Positions 21,731 to 31,535 of a stretch of 64,000 nt of DNA are shown piece by piece; position 1 is the stretch's first letter, and every line of letters starts with the position of its first letter. The position numbers and the translations under genes were made by a program. The notes under the pieces were generated by a model, which did not search any database, was not told where the DNA came from, and saw only the letters and a program-made list of their open reading frames with translations. The stretch comes from Acinetobacter schindleri CIP 107287 (GTDB taxonomy: Bacteria; Pseudomonadota; Gammaproteobacteria; Pseudomonadales; Moraxellaceae). The DNA lies in the NCBI RefSeq assembly GCF_000368625.1, contig NZ_KB849578.1, positions 1 through 64,000 on the forward strand, read 5' to 3'.

Positions 21731-24700
21731 TGATGAGCATGACCACTTTAAAGTCTTCTTCACAGGCTTCCACTTATTATTCAAAAGATAACTACTACAC
21801 AAAAGAACCAACTGCTGAGAGCTTAGAAAAGGCAGAATGGTATGGTAAAGGTGCAGAAGTTTTAGGCTTAGTTGATCAGGATTTCGATCCGGATAAATTT
21901 AAGGAGCTTTTGGAAGGAACTATTGATGATGATAATAAAATTGGTCGTGTTACTTATGAGGATGGTGTTGCGGTAACGCAACATCGTCCAGGTGTTGACT
22001 TAACATTTTCAGCACCAAAATCTGTATCTATTATTTCAGAAGTTTTTAAGGATGATGATGTAAGAAATGCTCATGAAGATGCAGTGAAAGCGACATTAGA
22101 TTTTGTAGAAAAAAAATATGCACAAACACGTATTAGTGTTGATGGAAGTATGCAGAAAGTTGATACAGAAAATTTAGTTGCTGCTTTGTTCTCACATAAC
22201 AATAGCCGTGATTTAGATCCGCAAACACATACTCACGCAGTCGTTATGAATGCGACCCTAAACAGTAAGGGCGAGTGGTCAGCAATGAGTAATGAGCAGA
22301 TCTATCAAAATCAAAAATTGATTGGTGCAATTTATAATTCAGAACTGGCCGTTAATTTAAAAGATCTTGGTTATGATTTAGATTTTAAAGCGAATGGTAA
22401 TTTTGAAATTTCAGGTATAAGCCAGGATGTTATAGATGAATTTTCACAACGCAGAAAAGCTATGCTTGAAAATGCAGAGGAAAGAGGTGTTGATCTTTCT
22501 ACTGCTTCGGCTAGTGTTCGAGAAGTCATAGCACTTGATACAAGAACTAGGAAAAAAGATGTTACTCAAGAAAGTTTAGATAATGATTGGTCGGAAAGAG
22601 CTGCTTCATTTGGGTTGACTAAAGAATACATTGAAACCTTGGTTGATCCGAGACAGAAAAAAGAAAAAGAAGTCATTGTTAAGGGTGATAATGACAATGG
22701 CTTTACTATCCCAGGTAAAGATAAATCTACAAATGAAAATGAGATAGAAAAACCGGATGAAAAAATTAATCCAGGGCGCAATAAAGAAAAAGATAATTCA
22801 GATAATAGAGAAGATAGAAAGCCTGAAATACATTCTGAAAATGAGCATGATGTACATGATCATGAGAGGTCAAAGGAAGACCCAATTGGCGATAGGCAGC
22901 CAAAGACAAAGGAAGAACATCAAAACCCTAGCGCTGAGCATTCAGGCGTAAATGATGAGGGTATAAGTAAAAGTTGGATGGATCGTTTATGGGCTTTCTT
23001 TAAAAAAGATGATCAACAATCTGTGCCAGGAAATACTAATGCTGCATTAAATCAGAAGGTGCAAGACGTAGAAGAGTTATCAGATCGAGAGCGAGCTATA
23101 AGGGAAGCTGTTTTCTATGCGGTAGGACACCATACAGAGCGTGATATGTTGGTTACTAGATCAAACATTGAAGCAACTGCTTTAAATAAATCTAAGGCAA
23201 TGTTTAAGATTGATGATGTGAATAATGAGCTTGATAGGCTTTTAAAAAATGGGATTTTAGTTCAGTCCGATACAGGGAAGCTTACAACAAAAAGACTTGC
23301 TCATAGTGAAATTTGGTCAATTGATCATGTGAGGGAAGAAAGACATTCTGTTGATAAAATATTAACTGAGGAACAAATAAAAGACGATTTGAAAGAGCGT
23401 GAGCAATTTAATAAATTTGACTACACAGAAGGTCAGCGAAATTCAATTTATAGTATTTTCACTACGGATAGTAGATACCATGCTGTAGACGGGCTTGCCG
23501 GAACTGGTAAGACTACAATGTTGTCGGCTTTAAATAAGATTGCTGATAAAAATGGCTTTATTGTAAAGGGAATGGCCGGAACTGGCGTTGCTGCAAAGAC
23601 ACTAGAAGAAGAAACTGGAATACCGTCAACAACAACTGCAATGTTTAAATACAATGAAAGTAAGCTACAAAACAATCTTAATCAGTCCGGGAATAATTTT
23701 GATAGAAAAAACGAGATTTGGATTGTTGATGAATCTAGTTTCGCAGGGCAAGAGAGTTTTGTTGATGTTTTGAAATTAGCTAAATCAGCAGATGCAAGAG
23801 TTGTTTTTCTAGGTGATAAAAATCAGCTTCAATCTATTGAAGCCGGTAAACCATTTGAGCTTCTACAGAAAGAAATGTCTTTCTCTTCAATGCAAAATAT
23901 TAACCGACAAAAAACACAAGAATTAAAGGATGTTGTTTCTCTAATTACAGCAAAAAATGCAAAAGGAGAAATTACATTATCAGAGAATGCTAAAGCATTT
24001 GATCTATTGGATAAGCAAGGTAGTGTTAAGGAATATGATCAATTAGATCTACACGAAGAAGTTGTTAAATCATATATGTCGAATGATCTTGAAAAAAGAA
24101 ATAAGACAATGATCATTACACCTTTTAACAGTGATCGAAAAATACTAAACGATATGGTTAGACAGGCAAAAATTGATAAGGGTGAGTTACAAGGCGAAGA
24201 ACATGCATTTACAACTTATGCCAACAAGAATTTAACTAGAGCGCAGCAAGGCGAGATTCTTGAATATTCAAAAGGTGATGTTTTAAGGTTTAACAAAACT
24301 TACTCTCCAGAGGGTGTGTCTTTCAAGAAAGATGAATATTACACAGTGGTTGAAACTTATAAGCAAAATGGTGGAAAAAAAGAAGAAGGACTTGTTTTGC
24401 AAGATAAAGATGGACTTCAACAAAAATGGAATAGCAAAAATAAAAATCAAATTGAAGTTTATGAAAAAGAGCAAAAGGAGTTAAGGAAAGGTGATCTCAT
24501 TAAAATTAACCGAAGTAATGGTGAATTTAAGAATGGTGAGAAATACACATTTAAGGAAATACAGGGTAATGAAATTGTATTAATTGATGATAAGAACCAA
24601 GAGAAAAGAATGCCAAAGGATGAATTTAATCATTGGGATCATGGCTATGCAAATACAATTTATTCGAGCCAGGGCTTAACAAAAACGAATGTGCTTATGC

Positions 24701-24960
24701 TAATTAATAGTAATAAATTATCTAATACACAAAACAGTGAGCAAGCAATTAAAAACTTAGGTAAGATATTTGGTAATCGTGCTTTTTATGTTGGTGCAAC
24801 AAGGGCATCTCACGATTTAAAAATATTTACACATGATAAAAATGTTGCACGTGGCGCTGTTGGTTATGAGCAAGACAAATCTAGTTATGCTCAAGAAACG
24901 CAATTAGGCAATAATGAAAAACAATTTGATCAAGGTAAGGGATTAGATATAGAATTTTGA
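21730..24960 (+). CDS. traI: TraI/TrwC-type MobF relaxase-helicase
   Basis: A 1076-residue relaxase with catalytic tyrosines near the N-terminus (TYYSKDNYYTK, residues 15-25), the histidine triad DPQTHTHAVV near 160, a charged linker (about 300-430), and an SF1B helicase with Walker A GLAGTGKTTML near 590, IVDESSFAG, and C-terminal YVGATRASHDLKIF. It nicks oriT, stays bound to the 5' end and unwinds the DNA. Length is near TrwC (966) rather than F TraI (1756). Contains a GTTGCG palindrome at 21967. Confidence 0.95.
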   Translation: MMSMTTLKSSSQASTYYSKDNYYTKEPTAESLEKAEWYGKGAEVLGLVDQDFDPDKFKELLEGTIDDDNKIGRVTYEDGVAVTQHRPGVDLTFSAPKSVSIISEVFKDDDVRNAHEDAVKATLDFVEKKYAQTRISVDGSMQKVDTENLVAALFSHNNSRDLDPQTHTHAVVMNATLNSKGEWSAMSNEQIYQNQKLIGAIYNSELAVNLKDLGYDLDFKANGNFEISGISQDVIDEFSQRRKAMLENAEERGVDLSTASASVREVIALDTRTRKKDVTQESLDNDWSERAASFGLTKEYIETLVDPRQKKEKEVIVKGDNDNGFTIPGKDKSTNENEIEKPDEKINPGRNKEKDNSDNREDRKPEIHSENEHDVHDHERSKEDPIGDRQPKTKEEHQNPSAEHSGVNDEGISKSWMDRLWAFFKKDDQQSVPGNTNAALNQKVQDVEELSDRERAIREAVFYAVGHHTERDMLVTRSNIEATALNKSKAMFKIDDVNNELDRLLKNGILVQSDTGKLTTKRLAHSEIWSIDHVREERHSVDKILTEEQIKDDLKEREQFNKFDYTEGQRNSIYSIFTTDSRYHAVDGLAGTGKTTMLSALNKIADKNGFIVKGMAGTGVAAKTLEEETGIPSTTTAMFKYNESKLQNNLNQSGNNFDRKNEIWIVDESSFAGQESFVDVLKLAKSADARVVFLGDKNQLQSIEAGKPFELLQKEMSFSSMQNINRQKTQELKDVVSLITAKNAKGEITLSENAKAFDLLDKQGSVKEYDQLDLHEEVVKSYMSNDLEKRNKTMIITPFNSDRKILNDMVRQAKIDKGELQGEEHAFTTYANKNLTRAQQGEILEYSKGDVLRFNKTYSPEGVSFKKDEYYTVVETYKQNGGKKEEGLVLQDKDGLQQKWNSKNKNQIEVYEKEQKELRKGDLIKINRSNGEFKNGEKYTFKEIQGNEIVLIDDKNQEKRMPKDEFNHWDHGYANTIYSSQGLTKTNVLMLINSNKLSNTQNSEQAIKNLGKIFGNRAFYVGATRASHDLKIFTHDKNVARGAVGYEQDKSSYAQETQLGNNEKQFDQGKGLDIEF
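21967..21982. promoter_or_regulatory. GTTGCG-N4-CGCAAC palindrome, copy 6
   Basis: GTTGCGGTAACGCAAC inside traI (reads V-A-V-T-Q). Confidence 0.8.
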
Positions 24961-25048
24961 TGCAATTTGAAACTTTTGGAGTACCTAACTGTAACTATTG
25001 TAAGCTATATAAAGTATTATAGTTTATTGAGTTTAGGGGAGTGGTCAA

Positions 25049-25474
25049 ATGAATGATTTAGTGGCTGAAAAGAAAATAATGAGCAATGTGAGTGGGAAAC
25101 TATATGACGAACAAAGGACTGTTGATTCGTTATACATTGAGCCTGAATTAAAGGAATTTGCCTCTTTTTATGGAAAGAGAAATGAACTATCACTCACTTT
25201 TATTCTTTCACGTATTATTGAATTTTGCGTAACAAATAAAAGCAAGATTTCAGTGAATAAGAAAGAGCTTGTTGATGGTGTAACACGTAAAGGTGTGAAG
25301 ACAACTGTACGTGTTAAGAAGGATGTTTATAGTAAATTCACTGATTATGTAGAAGGTGAAATTGAAACAAATAGATCCGCTTATTTGAATATGATCTTGA
25401 GAAAAATGTATCAAGAGAAAAGTTATGAGACTGAATTTAATACTGGTTATTTAGAAAAATTGCTTATTGCTTAA
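25049..25474 (+). CDS. Tandem RHH protein, TraY-like regulator
   Basis: A 141-residue protein with two ribbon-helix-helix-like repeats (TVDSLYIEPELKEFA onward, and KTTVRVKKDVYSKF onward). A duplicated RHH is the hallmark of F TraY, which binds oriT and activates the tra promoter. Here it sits between traI and the tra promoter. AGGGGAG precedes the ATG. Its target sequence is not evident. Confidence 0.65.
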   Translation: MNDLVAEKKIMSNVSGKLYDEQRTVDSLYIEPELKEFASFYGKRNELSLTFILSRIIEFCVTNKSKISVNKKELVDGVTRKGVKTTVRVKKDVYSKFTDYVEGEIETNRSAYLNMILRKMYQEKSYETEFNTGYLEKLLIA

Positions 25475-25497
25475 GTGGATTAGTTCTATATAATGCA

Positions 25498-25523
25498 AGC
25501 CCATCGAAAGATGGGTTTTTTTT
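25498..25523 (+). terminator. Rho-independent terminator
   Basis: GCCCATC-GAAA-GATGGG followed by eight T, ending the relaxosome operon. Confidence 0.88.
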
Positions 25524-25692
25524 ATCCAAAAAAAACAATAAAAATTCATAATTCTGCTGTTTAAAAAACTTTTGTCGTTTTTTTCTTATAAAAATACTGA
25601 TGTATTTTCCTTGGTTTTTTTTAAACACCCTATCCACTTGTTTTTATTGGATTTAAATTAAGTAGACGAATCTATCTGTTTTAGACTTCACT

Positions 25693-25721
25693 TTGACAGC
25701 TAAAAGAAAAAAAGTGATAAT
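25693..25721 (+). promoter_or_regulatory. Main tra operon promoter
   Basis: TTGACA (25693-25698), 17-bp spacer, GATAAT (25716-25721): close to the sigma70 consensus. AAGTGA motifs flank it (CTTCACTT at 25687; GAAGTGAAAAGTGA at 25758), possible operator half-sites. The rest of 25524-25760 holds nothing else obvious. Confidence 0.75.
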
Positions 25722-25778
25722 TATTATGCAATTTGACTTACATGGTCTTACACACTTGAAGTGAAAAGTGAACAAATT

Positions 25779-26399
25779 ATGCATAAAAAAGCAACCAACT
25801 TCATAAAAAGAACCCTAGGGCTTTCAGTTTTGTCTGTAGCGTTTTTTAGTATTCAGTCAGTCAAGGCTGAGTGTTGGGAAGAAGCTGCTGCAATGTATGG
25901 CCATGATCCATATTTATTGAAAGCGATTGGGTGGAAAGAAAGCAGAGGTCATGTTGGTGCTGTGGGTTCCTTATTGAAAGATGGGAATAGAGCGCTAGGC
26001 TTGATGCAAATCAATACAATCCATTTACCACGCTTAAATAAGTTGGGTATTCATCGTTCTGATTTATTTGATCCATGCACTTCTCAAAAAGTTGGTGCTT
26101 GGGTATTGGCGGATTGTTTGAAGAAAAAGGGCGATATTTGGGTTGCTGTAGGGTGTTACTACGGTGGCCCGGCTTCACGTGCATATACGGCAATGCGTGG
26201 CTATGCAACGGATGTTAGACGCTACTATGAAGGATATAAAAGACAGGCCGGTTTGCCGGCTGTTTATCAGCCCTTGATAGGGTATCAGGCACAACCGGAA
26301 CTACCTAACCCAATGGCCAATAATGAAAATAAGCAGGTCGTTGCATATCAAAACCAATCGGAAACACCGATTTCTGATTCGAGAATTATTCAATTCTAA
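25779..26399 (+). CDS. Lytic transglycosylase (VirB1/Orf169-like)
   Basis: A 206-residue secreted protein: signal peptide to about residue 30, then an SLT domain with catalytic Glu in GWKESRGH, GLMQIN, and YGGPASRAY. It opens the peptidoglycan for the transfer channel. First gene of the tra operon, as in many F-type systems. A GTG at 25761 is an alternative start. A second SLT domain occurs after traG. Confidence 0.88.
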   Translation: MHKKATNFIKRTLGLSVLSVAFFSIQSVKAECWEEAAAMYGHDPYLLKAIGWKESRGHVGAVGSLLKDGNRALGLMQINTIHLPRLNKLGIHRSDLFDPCTSQKVGAWVLADCLKKKGDIWVAVGCYYGGPASRAYTAMRGYATDVRRYYEGYKRQAGLPAVYQPLIGYQAQPELPNPMANNENKQVVAYQNQSETPISDSRIIQF

Positions 26400-26427
26400 G
26401 CGTTAAAACTCAAGAGTGAGATAGCTA

Positions 26428-26733
26428 ATGAAATTCAATGTGCTTGTTTTAGCTGCTTGTTGCGTTACCGCAACAGCAGTAATGGCAGGGGAACCCCCTA
26501 AGCCTAAAAAGGAAAAGGCTCAACCAATGAGTGAACCTAATCCAGTTAAGGCTTATGTGAATGTTATTCCACAAGGGGGAGAAGGTCGTGATACGGCATT
26601 CATCCTTTGTGAACATTCTGAAAAGGGGTGTGAAAAGCCAGTACGCACAAAAAAGCATTTGGCAGTATCCAACAGTCCGTTCCAAGTTCCGGTGGATACT
26701 GTCAAAAAAAGCAATAGTCAAACTGATTATTGA
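26428..26733 (+). CDS. Small secreted tra-operon protein
   Basis: A 101-residue protein with a signal peptide (LVLAACCVTATAVMA) and a Pro/Lys-rich mature part with two Cys. No family recognised. Lies between the transglycosylase gene and traA, so probably part of the transfer apparatus or regulated with it. The signal peptide codons hold a GTTGCG palindrome. Confidence 0.65.
   Translation: MKFNVLVLAACCVTATAVMAGEPPKPKKEKAQPMSEPNPVKAYVNVIPQGGEGRDTAFILCEHSEKGCEKPVRTKKHLAVSNSPFQVPVDTVKKSNSQTDY
26459..26474. promoter_or_regulatory. GTTGCG-N4-CGCAAC palindrome, copy 7
   Basis: GTTGCGTTACCGCAAC inside a signal peptide (reads C-C-V-T-A-T). Confidence 0.8.
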
Positions 26734-26809
26734 TTTCATGTGTTAAGCCTTGGTCACAATAAAAAAATTGGGGCGCTTTTTTTTAAAACAACCTTAAGGG
26801 AGTTCCATT

Positions 26810-27166
26810 ATGGAATTAGCTTTACAAACTCCATCACAACAGATGGATATTTTAATGGCTCGTATTAAGCCGGTTGCTCGTACAGTTTTTATGGTGCTTG
26901 CTATTTTGGCTATGGGTACAGTTTTGATGATGCTTGCTCAAGCTGCTCAAACTGGCGCAGCAGAGTTTGATGATTCAGCAAACAAAGTTGAAGGGTGGAT
27001 TAAAGGTAACTTAGGTAAAACGATCATTTTAGGTGGTTTGATCTTTGCTTTGGCTGCATTCGCTTGGACACGTGATTTTAAATTGTTGTTCTTACCTTTA
27101 ATTGCAGCAGTTGTGATTGGTGTAGTGATCGGGATCATTAACTCGTCATTCACAGCAGTTATTTAA
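26810..27166 (+). CDS. traA: TraA F-type propilin
   Basis: A 118-residue propilin. A long leader ends at LAQAAQTG (signal peptidase cleavage near residue 45-46), giving a mature pilin of about 72 residues with two hydrophobic helices, as in F (121-residue precursor, 70-residue pilin). AAGGGAG is the ribosome site. Position before traL confirms the call. Confidence 0.88.
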   Translation: MELALQTPSQQMDILMARIKPVARTVFMVLAILAMGTVLMMLAQAAQTGAAEFDDSANKVEGWIKGNLGKTIILGGLIFALAAFAWTRDFKLLFLPLIAAVVIGVVIGIINSSFTAVI

Positions 27167-27198
27167 TCTTACTGCCTAAATAAAAAAGAAGGTGATGT

Positions 27199-27486
27199 AT
27201 GAGCGACAACTTACAACATTATGTACCGACTAAACTGGATGATCCCGGAAAGTTTCTTATCTTTGATCAGAGCGTAGCTATCCTGGCATTGATGCTGTTT
27301 ATCGCAGGATATTGGGTAAACCATCCATTTATAGGTTTAGTTTTAGGTATCGCAATAGCTTATTGGTTTAACAAGGTGAAAGCCGGTTATCACATAGGCT
27401 TTGTACATCACCTTTTTTATTGGATCTCAGGTACTCCAAAATTAAAGGAATTGCCTGGCTCCGGTGATAGGTATTTTTTCGGATGA
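27199..27486 (+). CDS. traL: TraL pilus assembly protein
   Basis: A 95-residue inner-membrane protein with two close hydrophobic stretches (about 24-58), typical of TraL, needed for F pilus assembly. GAAGGTGATGT precedes the ATG. It lies between traA and traE. Confidence 0.87.
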   Translation: MSDNLQHYVPTKLDDPGKFLIFDQSVAILALMLFIAGYWVNHPFIGLVLGIAIAYWFNKVKAGYHIGFVHHLFYWISGTPKLKELPGSGDRYFFG

Positions 27487-27493
27487 AAAATAA

Positions 27494-28066
27494 ATGCTTA
27501 AGAAAAATGGCGAAAAAACTATCAATGAATTATCTGCCGATAGAAAATCAAGTCGCTTTACAACCGTTTTAATGGGTATATCCAATTTAGGTCTAATTGG
27601 CCTAATTGGATACATTTTAATGAATCAAACAGTCGTAATCATGCCTTCGGAACAAACTGCAAAGTACACCATCGGAAATGATCAAGCGAATAAAGAATAT
27701 TTCATTGATATGACACGTGACAACGTAAACCTTCTTTATAACGTCACTCCAATCAATGTTGATGAAAACTTCGGAACTCTTTTAAAACGTGTGGCTCCGG
27801 AACATCAAAAAGATATGAAAACATATCTTGATAAAGCTTCAGAACAAATCAAGCGTGATCAAATTACACAAGTTTGGTCAACAACAGGTCTATATCAATA
27901 CATCCCAGGACAACAAGCAGTCATTGCAAATGGTGTAACCAAAACCTATTTAGCAGACAAACTTGTCACGTCTCGTGCTCAGAAAATTAAATTTGAATAT
28001 GTGATGAAGAGTGGGCAGCTATTCCCGAAAAACATCACGGAGGTTTTGCAAAATGAACCTAAGTAA
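27494..28066 (+). CDS. traE: TraE pilus assembly protein
   Basis: A 190-residue protein (F TraE 188) with one N-terminal TM helix (about 25-46) and a periplasmic VirB8-like domain. Inner-membrane part of the F-type channel. Overlaps traK by 14 nt. Confidence 0.88.
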   Translation: MLKKNGEKTINELSADRKSSRFTTVLMGISNLGLIGLIGYILMNQTVVIMPSEQTAKYTIGNDQANKEYFIDMTRDNVNLLYNVTPINVDENFGTLLKRVAPEHQKDMKTYLDKASEQIKRDQITQVWSTTGLYQYIPGQQAVIANGVTKTYLADKLVTSRAQKIKFEYVMKSGQLFPKNITEVLQNEPK

Positions 28067-28784
28067 AAAACTGGCACTCATACCTTTAACGCTCTCATTA
28101 TTATTTAGCCCTTTTGCTCAAGCTGTGCAGCATGTAGACAAAGCATACCTTGATAATGTGACGGTAAATGTATCGAGTACCGAACAAAATGCGCTTGTTG
28201 TTCAAGATCGAAAGATTACAAGTGTTATTCCTTCAATTGCTGATGCATTGGAATATGAAAAAGATGTAACTCAAGGCGTTTTGTATTTCAAGGTTGCACC
28301 TTGGTATGCAAATAGAACTATTTCAGCATTTGTTAATGATGACCAAGGTACACGCTATAAGTTGGTAATGCGCCCAACAGCAAGCTTGGGTGCAGAAGAA
28401 TTAATACTTATACCGCCAAAAGTAAAAGAAGGTTCATCTACAGATAAAGGTAGCCAATCTTATCTACAGCAGATCAAAGAACTAATTTACGTGATGGGTG
28501 ATGATGCTGATGATCCACAAGATGAATTGGCAATTGAAGGGATAAGCCGCAGCTTTGTTAATCAGCAAATTCCGTTATGGAAAGAAGCAAGAATGACTTT
28601 TGCGAGTCGATATGACGGTGATGGTTTATATGGTGAGCACTATAAAGTGACCAACATCACTAATTCAAACTTGATCCTTTTAGAGCAAGAGTTTTATAGA
28701 AAAAAAGTCGTAGCTGTTTCTATTGAGCACCTTAATTTGCTTCCAGGTCAAACTACTAATGTTTATGTCGTTAGAGAACGATAA
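28053..28784 (+). CDS. traK: TraK outer-membrane core complex secretin-like
   Basis: A 243-residue periplasmic protein with signal peptide (LIPLTLSLLFSPFAQA); VirB9-like member of the F-type core complex with TraB and TraV. ATG 28053 follows GGAGG; the longer frame from 28011 lies inside traE. F TraK has 242 residues. Confidence 0.88.
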   Translation: MNLSKKLALIPLTLSLLFSPFAQAVQHVDKAYLDNVTVNVSSTEQNALVVQDRKITSVIPSIADALEYEKDVTQGVLYFKVAPWYANRTISAFVNDDQGTRYKLVMRPTASLGAEELILIPPKVKEGSSTDKGSQSYLQQIKELIYVMGDDADDPQDELAIEGISRSFVNQQIPLWKEARMTFASRYDGDGLYGEHYKVTNITNSNLILLEQEFYRKKVVAVSIEHLNLLPGQTTNVYVVRER

Positions 28785-28794
28785 GGAGTAAATC

Positions 28795-30117
28795 ATGAGT
28801 GAAGATTTGGATTTAAATCCGAATGAACAACGGAAAAAGAAACAATTAACAATTATTGTTGTTGGTGCAATTTTACTAATTGTTGCAGTTGTTGGTTCAT
28901 TGTTTTTCTTAGGCGAAGATCCGGCTCAAAAGCAATCACCTCAAGCGAAAGCAGAAGATGTAAAGCTTACTCCACCAGGCGGTATTGATGATAATGCAGC
29001 GTGGCGTACAGGCGCAGCACAAGATTTGGCAGCAACAAATGAACGTTTAGCTAATCTTGAAACAGTGCAAAGTAATAAAGATTCAGAAATCAACACTCTA
29101 AAAAGTCAACTTGATGAAATGAATCAACGTGTACAAGAAGCTGAACGAATTGCAAATAATGCATCACGTACACCAAGACTTCCGGCACAACCAACAAATA
29201 CAAATCCACCAAGTAATACATCTTCTGCCTTTGGTGCAAACTTGCCACCAAATCGTCAAGGTTTACATGGTGACTCTATTTTGTCTGATCCAATGGGAAG
29301 CACAGTTAATCCGGCTACTGGACAAGTAATCCCTTTACCAAGTAATGCAAGAGGAAATGGAACAGCTCCACGACAAGCAGCCTTAATTGATTTAACAACC
29401 AATGATAATGGCCGTGGTGGTTCGGTTGCGTCAACGCAACAAGCAGCGAAGAAAGAAACATTTATTCCTGATGGTTCGTTCGTCCGTGTAGTTATGGTTA
29501 CAGGTATTGATGCGCCTACAGGTGGTGCAGCTCAAAATGATCCACTTCCGGTTTTATTTGAAACTGTAGGCAAGTTGGATATGCCAAATAGCTACAAGAT
29601 GAACATTAAAGGGTGTCGTTTCTTGGGCTATGCATGGGGTTCTTTATCAACAGAACGAGTGAATGCACGTATCGAAAGTGGTAGCTGTATCGTCAATGGT
29701 AAGACAGTAAAAATAAACGTTAAAGGCAACTTGATTGGTGAAGATGGTAAGCCTGGTATCCGTGGCAAAGTCGTTAGTAAGCAAGGACAGGCTTTAAGTG
29801 CAGCAGCGCTTGCAAGTGCTTTAGAAGCAATTGGCGGTTTATATAGCAGCACAACAGGTACTACAACTATGGGCGCTTTAGGTGTTCAACGTACTGTAAG
29901 CGGTGAAGATGTTCGTAACAGTGCAGTTGGTGGTGCTATTTCAGGTGCAGCAGAAAAGTTATCAGATTTCTATTTACGCAGAGCAGAAGAGCTTTTCCCA
30001 ATTGTTGAAGTTCACGCAGGGCGAGCAGTAGAAATTTTAATTACAAAGGGCGCAGTCGTTGAAGGATTAAACATTCAAGGCTCTTCAAACTCAAAACGTA
30101 TCTTATTGGATGACTAA
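28795..30117 (+). CDS. traB: TraB core complex scaffold
   Basis: A 440-residue VirB10-like protein: one TM helix (about 18-38), a coiled coil (70-115), a Pro/Asn-rich spacer, then the conserved C-terminal beta domain (IRGKVVSKQGQALSAAAL). It spans the periplasm and links inner membrane to TraK/TraV. Start supported by AAGGAG. Confidence 0.9.
   Translation: MSEDLDLNPNEQRKKKQLTIIVVGAILLIVAVVGSLFFLGEDPAQKQSPQAKAEDVKLTPPGGIDDNAAWRTGAAQDLAATNERLANLETVQSNKDSEINTLKSQLDEMNQRVQEAERIANNASRTPRLPAQPTNTNPPSNTSSAFGANLPPNRQGLHGDSILSDPMGSTVNPATGQVIPLPSNARGNGTAPRQAALIDLTTNDNGRGGSVASTQQAAKKETFIPDGSFVRVVMVTGIDAPTGGAAQNDPLPVLFETVGKLDMPNSYKMNIKGCRFLGYAWGSLSTERVNARIESGSCIVNGKTVKINVKGNLIGEDGKPGIRGKVVSKQGQALSAAALASALEAIGGLYSSTTGTTTMGALGVQRTVSGEDVRNSAVGGAISGAAEKLSDFYLRRAEELFPIVEVHAGRAVEILITKGAVVEGLNIQGSSNSKRILLDD
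29425..29440. promoter_or_regulatory. GTTGCG-N4-CGCAAC palindrome, copy 8
   Basis: GTTGCGTCAACGCAAC inside traB (reads V-A-S-T-Q) in the variable spacer region. Confidence 0.8.
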
Positions 30118-30119
30118 TC

Positions 30120-30848
30120 ATGAAAAAAACGATTCTTTTATTATCTTTGGCATTGGCAACTTCTTTTAGTGTAAGTGCATCTGTAGAAAAAACTACAGCA
30201 AATTTAAAAAAAGCTTATCCGGCAACAACTTTCAATAAAGTTGAAAAAACGCCAATTAGTGGAATTTATGAAGTTGTCATGGGGCAAAACGTTGCTTATA
30301 CAGATGTGAATGGCCGTTATTTTATCTTTGGTAATTTGTATGACATGCATACTCAAAAAGATATTACGGCTACGCCTGATAGTTCTCAGAAAGTTTATTT
30401 CCCAAATGCAGAACAATTGAAAAATGCAATTAAAGAAGTAAAAGGAAATGGGCAACGTAAAATTGTCGTTTTCTCAGATCCGGACTGCCCTTACTGTGCT
30501 CGATTGGAGCAGACATTAATTGGTTTGGATAATGTGACAATTTACACGTTCTTATATCCATTAGAGCAGCTTCACCCTACAGCAAAATCTACAGCAATCA
30601 ATATTTGGTGTTCAAAAGATCCGGCAAAAGCCATGAAAGACTACATGTTGGCGAAGATTAAACCTGAAATAAAAACATGTAAAAACCCAATTGATAGCAA
30701 TATCGCATTTGGTTCAGGGTTCGGTGTTCAAGGTACTCCAAGCATCATCTTTGAAGATGGCACTCTAATTCCTGGTGCAATGAGTCTTGAAGCAATTGAA
30801 CAACAATTACAAAAATCTCATGACAAGGTGGTGAACAATGCAAAGTAA
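30120..30848 (+). CDS. dsbC: DsbC-like disulfide isomerase
   Basis: A 242-residue periplasmic thioredoxin-fold protein with signal peptide and DPDCPYCARLE active site, plus the DsbC N-terminal dimerisation region. It should shuffle disulfides in Cys-rich Tra proteins (TraV, TraU, TraN, TraH). A dsbC gene between traB and traC is typical of IncA/C- and SXT-like F-type systems. Overlaps the traV start. Confidence 0.9.
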   Translation: MKKTILLLSLALATSFSVSASVEKTTANLKKAYPATTFNKVEKTPISGIYEVVMGQNVAYTDVNGRYFIFGNLYDMHTQKDITATPDSSQKVYFPNAEQLKNAIKEVKGNGQRKIVVFSDPDCPYCARLEQTLIGLDNVTIYTFLYPLEQLHPTAKSTAINIWCSKDPAKAMKDYMLAKIKPEIKTCKNPIDSNIAFGSGFGVQGTPSIIFEDGTLIPGAMSLEAIEQQLQKSHDKVVNNAK

Positions 30849-31533
30849 ATTTTTAGCTCTCTCATTGTTCTGTATTGGCCTTAGTGGTTGTGCAACATTT
30901 GACGGATTGGATGGTAAAAGCTCATTTGATTGTAAAGCACCTGATGGGGTTGTTTGTGACTCGATGACTGGTGTTATGGCTAATGCAAAGGCAAATAACC
31001 TTCCAGGGCAACAGGTAAACAGATCAAGTAAAACCCCTGAAAAGGGAAGTGAATATACGGCTGTGCGTTCTAAGCCTACATCATCGGTTTTACCAACTAT
31101 GGAATACACCGGAGCACCAATCCTACGCAATCCAAAAACATTGCGTGTTTGGGTTGCACCTTGGGAATCAGCAGACCGTACTTTGTTTGATCAACAATTC
31201 TTTTATATCGTAATTGATAACTGGAAATGGAACATCGAGCACAACAGCAGACGTGTAAGACAGGCATACGCTCCTAGTTCAGCAAGTGGATATGTAGCAT
31301 CACCTTCAAGCGTAAGTGCTGTATCGGGAAATCAAGATGCTTACAAAATGCGTGTTGAGGGCAATTCAGTTGTTCCGGATGACGATGCAATTCCATTGGG
31401 TGGAAAAGGTGGTGAATCAATTAACCCAATGCCAGGGAAAAGAGATATTGACGCAAATGTAGCTAAAGAATTGAAAAATATGAACGTTGATATTTCTCAA
31501 TTTACAAAGCCACTCCAAAATGTGGGGAACTAA
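30838..31533 (+). CDS. traV: TraV outer-membrane lipoprotein
   Basis: A 231-residue lipoprotein (lipobox LSGC near residue 18) with conserved FDCKAPDGVVC. It anchors the TraK ring to the outer membrane. Longer than F TraV (171). Overlaps the dsbC end. Confidence 0.88.
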   Translation: MQSKFLALSLFCIGLSGCATFDGLDGKSSFDCKAPDGVVCDSMTGVMANAKANNLPGQQVNRSSKTPEKGSEYTAVRSKPTSSVLPTMEYTGAPILRNPKTLRVWVAPWESADRTLFDQQFFYIVIDNWKWNIEHNSRRVRQAYAPSSASGYVASPSSVSAVSGNQDAYKMRVEGNSVVPDDDAIPLGGKGGESINPMPGKRDIDANVAKELKNMNVDISQFTKPLQNVGN

Positions 31534-31535
31534 AA

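Noticed and set aside
26449..26739. Antisense 96-codon frame opposite the small secreted tra protein
   Set aside because: It mirrors a gene with signal peptide and correct operon position; no ribosome site or promoter on the minus strand.
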